Source: Pseudomonadota bacterium (GTDB lineage: Bacteria; Pseudomonadota; Alphaproteobacteria; Azospirillales; Azospirillaceae). From it: a stretch of 5,168 bases of DNA. Shown piece by piece: positions 1 to 5,168 of the stretch. Location: NCBI GenBank assembly GCA_023412175.1, contig JAEYOB010000783.1, forward strand, positions 1-5,168. The letters run 5' to 3'. How positions within the stretch are numbered: position 1 is the first letter of the stretch; the number at the start of each line of letters is the position of its first letter. The position numbers and the translations under genes are program-made. The notes beneath the pieces are model-generated. The model did no database searches. It had not been told where the DNA came from and was given only the letters and a program-made list of their open reading frames with translations.

Positions 1-64
1 GCGCCGTACGGCGTCGGCGGGATCGGTCTGCGGCGCATCGGGCGGCGGTCCGTCCGGCCTTGTG

Positions 65-1786
65 TCAGCCATTGCCAACGCTGTCCCCTCCTCCGGCTCG
101 CTTCGCCATCTCCTCCTCGACCAGCGCCTTGCGGTTCAGCTTGCCGATCATGGTCTTCGGCAGCTCGCCGCGGAACTCGACGATCTTCGGCATCTCGATG
201 GGCGACAGCTTGTCCTTCAAGAAGGCGCACAGATCCTCCTTGGTCAAGGTCTCACCATCGAGAACCCGCACATAGGCCTTCACCGTCTGGCCGCGGTACT
301 CATCGGGCAGGCCGGCGACCACGCACTCGGCCACCGCCGGGTGCAGGTAGATCGCCTCCTCGACATTGCGCGGGTAGACGTTGAAGCCGCTGCACAGGAT
401 CATGTCCTTGATGCGGTCCACGATGAAGACATAGCCGTCCTCGTCCATGGTGCCGACGTCGCCGGTGTGCAGCCGGCCGTCCACCAGCGTCTCGGCGGTC
501 TCCTGCGGCTTGTTCCAGTAGCCCTTCATCACCTGCGGGCCGCGGATGCAGACTTCTCCCTTCTCGCCGACGGGCAGCACGCGGCGCGGTTCCTCCAGGC
601 TGACGATCTCGATCACCGTGCCGGGGATCGGCAGCCCGATGGATCCCGGCTTGTTGACGCCACACAGCGGGTTGCCGGTGGCGACCGGCGAGGATTCCGA
701 CAGGCCGTAGCCCTCCACGAGGATGCAGCCGGTGTTGCGCTCGAACATCTCCTTCACCTCGACCGGCAGCGGCGCGCCACCGGAGAAGCAGAAGCGGATC
801 GACGACAGATCGAACTTCGCCAGATCCTTGTGGTGGTTGATCGCCGTGTAGATGGTCGGCACCGCCGGGAACAGCGTCGGCTTCTTGTCGTGGATGGTCT
901 TCATGACCTGATCGAGCTCGAAGCGCGGCAGCATGATGATCTCGGCGCCGAAGCGGATGCTGAGGTTCATCACCACGGTCATGGCGAAGACATGGAAGAA
1001 CGGCAGCACGCCCAGCATGCGTTCCTGGCCCGGCTTGGCGCCGACGAACCACAGCGAACTCTGCACCGTGTTGGCGTAGAGGTTGGCGTGCGTCAGCATG
1101 GCCCCCTTGGGCACGCCGGTGGTGCCGCCGGTGTACTGCAGCACCGCCACGTCCTCGGCCGGGTCGATGGCGACCGGGCTGGGGCGCCCGTCGTTGCCGG
1201 TCAGGCGGCTGAACGGAATGGTGCTGCCGTCCGTCCGCAGCGTCGCCAGTTCCTTGCGCTTGACGATGGGGAACAGCCAGTTCTTGGGGAACGGCAGGAT
1301 CTCGGCCATCGGGCAGACGATGATGCGCTTCAGCACCGTCTCGTCCAGCATCCGGGCCATCTTGTCGTAGAGCACGGCGAGGTCGAGCGTCACCATGGTC
1401 TCGACGCCGCTGTCGTCGATCTGGTGCTTCAGCTCCCGCTCGGCGTAGAGCGGGTTGAAGTTCACTACCATGCCGCCGGCCTTGAGGATGCCGAAGTAGC
1501 AGATGACGTAGTAGGGCGTGTTGGGCAGGAACAGGCCGACACGGACGCCCTTGCCCACCCCCATCTCCTGGAACCCCTTGGCGGCGCGGTCGACCAGGGA
1601 GGATATCTCGCGGTAGGTGCTGCGCTTGCCCAGGAAGTCCAGGCAGGGACGGTCGGCAAACGCCCTCGCCGCCTCGTCCATCAGCTCGTAAAGCGGCCGG
1701 CTCGGCAGCGGCGCGTGGTAGTCCACGTCCTTCGGATAGGTGCGTTCCCAGGGAAAGCCGGACAGAGTCGCGGCGGCGTCGGCCAT
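65..1786 (-). CDS. fadD: Long-chain fatty-acid--CoA ligase (acyl-CoA synthetase, FadD type)
   Basis: A 573-residue member of the ANL adenylate-forming superfamily. The family joins a free fatty acid to CoA through an acyl-AMP intermediate, using ATP, and so feeds beta-oxidation or lipid synthesis; it acts at the inner face of the membrane. Visible motifs in order: ATP-binding P-loop YTGGTTGVPKG (about 218-228), FFHVFAM (263-269), FSGGAPLP (334-341), adenine-binding GYGLSE (359-364), TGD (441-443), hinge DRIKDMI (457-463), GFNVYPRNVE (467-476), and the C-terminal PKTMIGKLNRK with the catalytic lysine near 549. Length and motif order match full-length FadD (about 560 residues), with no truncation. 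I chose the ATG at 1786 because GGGGAGGA lies 5 nt upstream; an in-frame TTG at 1801 would overlap that ribosome-binding site. The gene is divergent from the cold-shock gene and has no operon partner visible here. Chain-length preference cannot be read from sequence. Confidence 0.95.
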   Translation of the reverse strand: MADAAATLSGFPWERTYPKDVDYHAPLPSRPLYELMDEAARAFADRPCLDFLGKRSTYREISSLVDRAAKGFQEMGVGKGVRVGLFLPNTPYYVICYFGILKAGGMVVNFNPLYAERELKHQIDDSGVETMVTLDLAVLYDKMARMLDETVLKRIIVCPMAEILPFPKNWLFPIVKRKELATLRTDGSTIPFSRLTGNDGRPSPVAIDPAEDVAVLQYTGGTTGVPKGAMLTHANLYANTVQSSLWFVGAKPGQERMLGVLPFFHVFAMTVVMNLSIRFGAEIIMLPRFELDQVMKTIHDKKPTLFPAVPTIYTAINHHKDLAKFDLSSIRFCFSGGAPLPVEVKEMFERNTGCILVEGYGLSESSPVATGNPLCGVNKPGSIGLPIPGTVIEIVSLEEPRRVLPVGEKGEVCIRGPQVMKGYWNKPQETAETLVDGRLHTGDVGTMDEDGYVFIVDRIKDMILCSGFNVYPRNVEEAIYLHPAVAECVVAGLPDEYRGQTVKAYVRVLDGETLTKEDLCAFLKDKLSPIEMPKIVEFRGELPKTMIGKLNRKALVEEEMAKRAGGGDSVGNG

Positions 1787-1791
1787 TTTTG

Positions 1792-1799
1792 TCCTCCCC
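1792..1799 (-). promoter_or_regulatory. Ribosome-binding site of fadD
   Basis: On the minus strand GGGGAGGA is followed by the 5-nt spacer CAAAA and then the ATG at 1786. It decides the start: the upstream in-frame TTG at 1801 would have to initiate within the Shine-Dalgarno sequence itself. Confidence 0.8.
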
Positions 1800-1899
1800 A
1801 ATGTCCATCGCCCGTTCTATGCCGGGCTTGTCGGCGAGCGAGTTCGCCATTCCCGCAGATGGGCGGCAGCCACCACGAAAACAACCCGGCGGACGGTAT

Positions 1900-1915
1900 G
1901 CCCACGCGCGTGGGC
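1900..1915. repeat. Perfect 16-bp palindrome in the fadD/cold-shock gene divergent region
   Basis: GCCCACGCGCGTGGGC is identical to its own reverse complement over all 16 bases. It lies about 114 bp upstream of the fadD start and about 40 bp upstream of the possible -10 element of the cold-shock gene. Continuous symmetry without a spacer, in the only upstream region shared by two divergent genes, would fit a dimeric repressor or activator site. In such GC-rich DNA, chance palindromes are more frequent than in average DNA, and no regulator is identified, so the operator role is inference. Confidence 0.4.
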
Positions 1916-1954
1916 CATCCCGGAATACACTGGCGGGAGGGATTCGTCTGTGGC

Positions 1955-1960
1955 TAAAAT
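1955..1960 (+). promoter_or_regulatory. Possible -10 element of the cold-shock gene
   Basis: TAAAAT stands out in GC-rich surroundings and matches 5 of 6 bases of TATAAT. Transcription starting about 7 nt downstream would begin near 1967, just ahead of the G-rich ribosome-binding site and the GTG at 1988. No convincing -35 hexamer is visible 16-18 bp upstream, where the sequence is G-rich, so the promoter call is weak. Confidence 0.3.
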
Positions 1961-1973
1961 CCCCGCATGGCGT

Positions 1974-1980
1974 GGGGGGA
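1974..1980 (+). promoter_or_regulatory. Possible ribosome-binding site for a GTG start of the cold-shock gene
   Basis: GGGGGGA lies 7 nt upstream of the GTG at 1988. It is purine-rich but not a canonical AGGAGG. The competing ATG at 1967 has no Shine-Dalgarno-like sequence at a usable distance: GGGAGGGA at 1935-1942 is about 24 nt away. The site would fall inside the coding sequence if translation began at the ATG. Confidence 0.4.
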
Positions 1981-1987
1981 CGGAACC

Positions 1988-2452
1988 GTGCCCGAAGGCA
2001 TCCAGATCACCGCCGTGGTCAAGTGGTTCGACGCCGCCAGAGGCTTCGGCTTCGTGGTGCCCGCCGACGGCTCGCCCAACGCCTTCCTCCATATCTCCGT
2101 GCTGAACCGCGCCGGCCTGCACGACGTGGCCGAAGGGACGGAGGTCGTCTGCCGCATCGTGCCGGGCGGCAAAGGGCCGCAGGTGAGCGATCTCGTCGAG
2201 GTGCGCGGCATCGTGACGCAGGGGCGCTCCCCGCCACGCCCCGAGGCCGAGGTCGCCGGCACGGTGAAGTGGTTCAAGGCGGACAAGGGCTTCGGCTTTG
2301 CGGTCGCCGACGACGGCGGCGGGGACGTCTTCATCCACAAGAGCGTGCTGCGCCGTTGCAACGTCAGCCACCTCATCCCCAACCAGCGCGTGCTCCTGCA
2401 CGTCCGGGACGCCGAGAAGGGGCGCGAGGCGACCTGGATCATCCTGCTCTGA
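1988..2452 (+). CDS. Two-domain cold-shock protein (CspA family, tandem CSD)
   Basis: A small protein (154 residues from GTG, 161 from the alternative ATG at 1967) made of two cold-shock domains. Numbering from the ATG, domain 1 covers about 13-80, with VVKWFDAARGFGF carrying RNP1 (RGFGFV, 25-30) and RNP2 (AFLHIS, 39-44). Domain 2 covers about 97-160, with TVKWFKADKGFGF carrying RNP1 (KGFGFA, 107-112) and RNP2 (VFIHKS, 121-126). A short linker rich in Pro, Arg and Glu joins them. CSDs are single-stranded RNA/DNA-binding OB folds that act as RNA chaperones in the cytoplasm; tandem-CSD proteins are known in alphaproteobacteria, for example Caulobacter. In RNP2 of domain 2, a lysine replaces the usual aromatic residue, so the two domains may bind nucleic acid differently. 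I prefer the GTG start because of the G-rich site before it; an in-frame stop at 1955-1957 excludes starts farther upstream. Whether it is cold-induced cannot be told from sequence. Confidence 0.9.
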   Translation: MPEGIQITAVVKWFDAARGFGFVVPADGSPNAFLHISVLNRAGLHDVAEGTEVVCRIVPGGKGPQVSDLVEVRGIVTQGRSPPRPEAEVAGTVKWFKADKGFGFAVADDGGGDVFIHKSVLRRCNVSHLIPNQRVLLHVRDAEKGREATWIILL

Positions 2453-2458
2453 CCGGCC

Positions 2459-3523
2459 TCACCATGCCCCGGTCGCAAAGAACCGTTCCAGCCGCGCGGT
2501 CCACGGCGCGATGTCGTGCCCCTGCGCCGCCAGCCACGCATCGTCGTGGTAGGTGTTGCGGTAGCGCTCGCCGGAATCGCAGAGCAGCGTCACCACAGAG
2601 CCGCCGCGCCCTTCCCGGCGCATTTCCGCCATCAGCTCGGCGCACCCCCACAGGTTGGTCCCGGTCGAGCCGCCCACCGCCCGTCCGATCAGCCGCGACA
2701 GGAAGCGCATGGCGGCGAAGCTGGCGGCGTCCGGCACGTCGATGACGCGGTCGATCACCTCCGGCACGAAGGACGGTTCGACCCGCGGCCGGCCGATGCC
2801 CTCGATAGCTGAGCCGCGCGCGCGGGTGAGCGTGCGGTCGCGGGTCCGCCAGCTCTCGGCGAACACCGAGTTCTCGGTATCGACGACGCACAGCCGGGTG
2901 GCGTGCCGGCGGTAGCGCAGGTAACGGCCGATGGTGGCCGAGGTGCCGCCGGTGCCCGCCCCGCTGACGATCCATTCCGGCACCGGATGCTCCTCCTGCG
3001 CGAGCTGCTGGAAGATCGATTCGGCGATGTTGTTGTTGCCGCGCCAGTCGGTGGCGCGCTCGGCGTAGGTGAACTGGTCCATGAAGTGGCCGCCCACCTC
3101 GGCCGCCAGCCGCCGGCTTTCCGCCACCACGGTGGTCGGGTCGTCCACGAAGTGGCAGCGGCCGCCGTAGAACTCGATCTGCGCCACCTTCTCGCAGGAG
3201 GTGCCGCGCGGCATCACGGCGATGAAGGGCAGCCCGAGCAGCCGGGCGAAATACGCCTCCGACACCGCGGTGGAGCCGGAGGACGCCTCGATGACCGTCG
3301 TCCCCTCCCCCACCCAGCCGTTGCACAGCGCGTAGAGGAACAGGGAACGGGCCAGCCGGTGCTTGAGGCTGCCGGTGGCGTGCGTGGATTCGTCCTTGAG
3401 GTACAAGGTGATGCCCGCCAGCGCCGGCATCTCGATGCGGATCAGGTGCGTGTCGGCGGAGCGGTTGAAGTCCGCCTCGATCTTCCGGATCGCCTCGTAC
3501 GTCCAGTCACGGCCATCGGTCAT
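2459..3523 (-). CDS. PLP-dependent cysteine synthase-family enzyme, probable L-cysteine desulfhydrase (Cds1-like)
   Basis: A 354-residue fold-type II PLP enzyme. Visible features: [16 protein letters not shown] (43-58) with the PLP-binding lysine at 54; SSGST (81-85) in place of the substrate-binding TSGNT of classic cysteine synthases; phosphate-cup GAGTGGT (188-194); STGTNLWG (286-293); and CDSGERY (315-321), whose Ser317 should contact the pyridine nitrogen. The segments [15 protein letters not shown] and GRPRVEPSF recall the mycobacterial Rv3684/Cds1 group, which breaks L-cysteine into sulfide, pyruvate and ammonia; this comparison is from memory. Function by homology is therefore desulfhydrase or a related beta-eliminating lyase rather than biosynthetic CysK, but sequence alone does not prove direction. 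I chose the ATG at 3523 because AAGGAGGG lies 11 nt upstream and the protein then starts just before the conserved region; an upstream ATG at 3595 would add 24 residues not needed by the family and has a weak ribosome site. The gene is convergent with the cold-shock gene and divergent from cheD. Confidence 0.88.
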   Translation of the reverse strand: MTDGRDWTYEAIRKIEADFNRSADTHLIRIEMPALAGITLYLKDESTHATGSLKHRLARSLFLYALCNGWVGEGTTVIEASSGSTAVSEAYFARLLGLPFIAVMPRGTSCEKVAQIEFYGGRCHFVDDPTTVVAESRRLAAEVGGHFMDQFTYAERATDWRGNNNIAESIFQQLAQEEHPVPEWIVSGAGTGGTSATIGRYLRYRRHATRLCVVDTENSVFAESWRTRDRTLTRARGSAIEGIGRPRVEPSFVPEVIDRVIDVPDAASFAAMRFLSRLIGRAVGGSTGTNLWGCAELMAEMRREGRGGSVVTLLCDSGERYRNTYHDDAWLAAQGHDIAPWTARLERFFATGAW

Positions 3524-3534
3524 GATGTGCGGGT

Positions 3535-3542
3535 CCCTCCTT
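3535..3542 (-). promoter_or_regulatory. Ribosome-binding site of the Cds1-like gene
   Basis: AAGGAGGG on the minus strand is a near-perfect Shine-Dalgarno sequence, 11 nt before the ATG at 3523. The spacing is slightly long. It supports the shorter 354-residue product over the 378-residue reading from 3595. Confidence 0.6.
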
Positions 3543-3623
3543 ATCTCCGGCGGCAACGTTAGGCCAGCGGCGCCAAGCATCGTTAGCGATTTCATAAGCG
3601 TTCCGATCTAGCGTCGCCGGCGC

Positions 3624-3630
3624 AGGAGGG
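3624..3630 (+). promoter_or_regulatory. Ribosome-binding site of cheD
   Basis: AGGAGGG followed by the 6-nt spacer GCCGGC and the ATG at 3637. This strong match fixes the cheD start. No convincing -35/-10 pair is visible between it and the divergent gene. Confidence 0.8.
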
Positions 3631-3636
3631 GCCGGC

Positions 3637-4215
3637 ATGCTGGAGGACGGGCGCAGCGGCGATTCGTACTACGACGCCGACTTCAAGGCGTACGTGGTGC
3701 CGGTGGTGCTCGGCCATCACCGCATCTCCTCCCGTGCCGACGACATGCTGGTGACGACCCTGGGCTCCTGCGTGGCCGCCTGCCTGCACGATCCGGTCGC
3801 GCGCGTGGGCGGCATGAACCATTTCCTGCTGCCCGGCGCCCCGGCGGAGGGCGGCATCGGCGTCGCCACCCGCTACGGCGGCGTCGCCATGGAGCGGCTG
3901 ATCGGCGACCTGCTGGCCCTCGGCGCCCGCATGGAACGGCTGGAGGTCAAGCTGTTCGGCGCGGCGCGGGTGATCGACAGCAGCCTCGACGTGGGCGCCG
4001 CAAACACCGCCTTCGTGCTGGAGTTCATACGGCGCGAGAGGCTGATCCTGACCGGCCACGACCTGGGCGGCGTCACCGGTCGGCGGGTGCATTTCTTCCC
4101 CGCCACGGGCAAGGCCGTACGCCGCCTGCTGCGTCCCGAGATCGAGCGGGAGACCGTGTCGCGGGAGCTGGACTGTCTCAGGACGCTCGGTACGCCGCCG
4201 CCGGACGGCGTCTGA
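3637..4215 (+). CDS. cheD: Probable chemoreceptor glutamine deamidase CheD
   Basis: A 192-residue CheD-family protein. CheD hydrolyses specific glutamines of methyl-accepting chemotaxis proteins to glutamates, creating sites for CheR methylation; in Bacillus and Thermotoga it also binds CheC. The family hallmark VTTLGSCVAACLHDP (39-53) holds the catalytic cysteine C45, and GGMNHFLLP (58-66) holds the catalytic histidine H62, spaced 17 residues apart as in Thermotoga CheD (C27/H44). T40 or T41 probably supplies the third active-site residue. The tyrosine-rich N-terminal stretch (11-30) is typical of proteobacterial CheD. Later conserved pieces are RYGGVAMERL (about 78-88), KLFGAARV, and the C-terminal GRRVHFFPATGK. 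No signal peptide or membrane segment is seen, so it is cytosolic, acting at receptor arrays. No che, mcp or flagellar gene adjoins it within the window: the left neighbour is the Cds1-like enzyme and the right one is ppdK. It looks complete and active. Confidence 0.93.
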   Translation: MLEDGRSGDSYYDADFKAYVVPVVLGHHRISSRADDMLVTTLGSCVAACLHDPVARVGGMNHFLLPGAPAEGGIGVATRYGGVAMERLIGDLLALGARMERLEVKLFGAARVIDSSLDVGAANTAFVLEFIRRERLILTGHDLGGVTGRRVHFFPATGKAVRRLLRPEIERETVSRELDCLRTLGTPPPDGV

Positions 4216-4228
4216 AGGCTTCGTCCGG
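4201..4228 (+). repeat. Small inverted repeat over the cheD stop codon
   Basis: CCGGACG (4201-4207) and CGTCCGG (4222-4228) are perfect complements separated by 14 nt that contain the TGA. No T-run follows, so it does not look like an intrinsic terminator; it may shield the mRNA 3' end or be chance in GC-rich DNA. Confidence 0.35.
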
Positions 4229-4255
4229 ATGCACCCCGGCACTTCTAAGACTATT

Positions 4256-4284
4256 ATCCTACAGATTCCGGGCGCGATTGACAA
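4256..4284 (-). promoter_or_regulatory. Sigma70-like promoter sequence directed antisense to cheD
   Basis: On the minus strand TTGTCA (4284-4279, 5 of 6 matches to TTGACA) is followed after exactly 17 bp by TAGGAT (4261-4256, 4 of 6 matches to TATAAT). The site lies in a relatively AT-rich island just beyond the ppdK terminator, so it is insulated from ppdK transcription. Transcription would start near 4249 and run leftward, antisense to cheD and towards the Cds1-like gene, which is on the same strand. It is a consensus match only. Confidence 0.4.
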
Positions 4285-4301
4285 GAGACGGGCAGCAGAA
4301 A

Positions 4302-4329
4302 GCCCCTCCCGGCGGGAACCGGGAGGGGC
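4302..4329 (-). terminator. Intrinsic terminator of ppdK, possibly bidirectional
   Basis: A perfect 11-bp GC-rich stem (4302-4312 paired with 4319-4329) encloses a 6-nt loop. On the minus strand it is followed by TTTCTG and lies about 22 bp beyond the ppdK stop. On the plus strand it is followed by CTTTC and could also end cheD transcripts, whose stop is about 85 bp upstream. The T-tracts are short on both sides, but the stem is strong. Confidence 0.8.
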
Positions 4330-4351
4330 CTTTCACGCAGCGCGCCGCGGA

Positions 4352-5168
<817 letters not shown>

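Noticed and set aside
2..13. 12-bp palindrome CGCCGTACGGCG at the left edge
   Set aside because: Short and GC-rich, with no T-run, and it lies at the window edge, so neither a terminator nor an operator can be supported. The remaining bases up to 64 show no gene I can support.
1833..1848. GGCGA-6 nt-TCGCC inverted repeat in the fadD leader
   Set aside because: Only 5-bp arms; such repeats are frequent by chance in this composition.
300..1850. A 516-codon minus-strand open frame in another frame of fadD
   Set aside because: It has an Arg/Pro/Gly/Ala-rich low-complexity translation, is fully contained within or beside the fadD frame, and shows no family motifs.
62..1957. A 631-codon plus-strand open frame opposite fadD
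   Set aside because: It lies antisense to a gene with all ANL motifs. Its translation is rich in His, Arg, Asp, Leu and Val without recognisable domains, as expected for the complement of GC-rich coding DNA with few stops.
1789..2745. A 318-codon plus-strand open frame overlapping the cold-shock gene and the Cds1-like 3' end
   Set aside because: Arg/Pro/Ala-rich out-of-frame shadow; the real cold-shock frame within it carries clear RNP motifs.
2439..3326. A 295-codon minus-strand open frame within the Cds1-like gene
   Set aside because: A +1-type shadow of a frame with intact PLP-enzyme motifs; composition is arginine- and glycine-rich.
3524..3595. N-terminal extension of the Cds1-like protein from the ATG at 3595
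   Set aside because: The strong AAGGAGGG site lies inside it and serves the ATG at 3523. The extra 24 residues are not part of the enzyme family and have only a poor ribosome site of their own.
4278..4283. Consensus TTGACA on the plus strand upstream of the terminator
   Set aside because: No -10-like hexamer follows at 16-18 bp; the sequence there is the terminator stem, so a plus-strand promoter is not supported.
3592..4284. A 230-codon minus-strand open frame opposite cheD, just downstream of the antisense promoter-like site
   Set aside because: Its first codon is a TTG at 4284 that overlaps the -35 hexamer, it has no ribosome-binding site, and the translation has no known domain. It is the expected complement of a GC-rich gene, so I do not call it a protein.

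Overview
This window is very GC-rich, with coding third positions dominated by G and C, and it holds five protein genes: four complete and one cut by the right edge. Gene content and protein style (two-domain cold-shock protein, proteobacterial CheD, pyruvate phosphate dikinase, FadD-type ligase) suggest an alphaproteobacterium, most likely a Rhodospirillales/Azospirillum-like soil organism. That placement is inference; no marker gene is present to fix the species.

Layout from left to right: fadD (long-chain acyl-CoA synthetase, minus strand); a divergent gap of about 200 bp with a perfect 16-bp palindrome and a possible promoter; a two-domain cold-shock protein gene (plus strand); a PLP-dependent cysteine synthase-family gene resembling the L-cysteine desulfhydrase Cds1 (minus strand, its stop 6 bp from the cold-shock stop); a divergent gap of about 110 bp; cheD (chemoreceptor glutamine deamidase, plus strand); an intergenic region with a good minus-strand promoter-like sequence and a strong intrinsic terminator; and the 3' end of ppdK (pyruvate, phosphate dikinase, minus strand).

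The genes alternate in strand, so each looks like its own transcription unit. They do not form one pathway: fatty-acid activation, RNA chaperoning, sulfur amino-acid breakdown, chemotaxis adaptation and the PEP/pyruvate node sit side by side. This is ordinary chromosomal core or near-core sequence. I see no transposase, integrase, phage gene, CRISPR array, toxin-antitoxin pair, tRNA or rRNA, and no convincing undescribed system. The points most worth a second look are regulatory: the palindrome between fadD and the cold-shock gene, the minus-strand promoter-like site pointing antisense into cheD, and the fact that cheD stands outside any visible chemotaxis operon.
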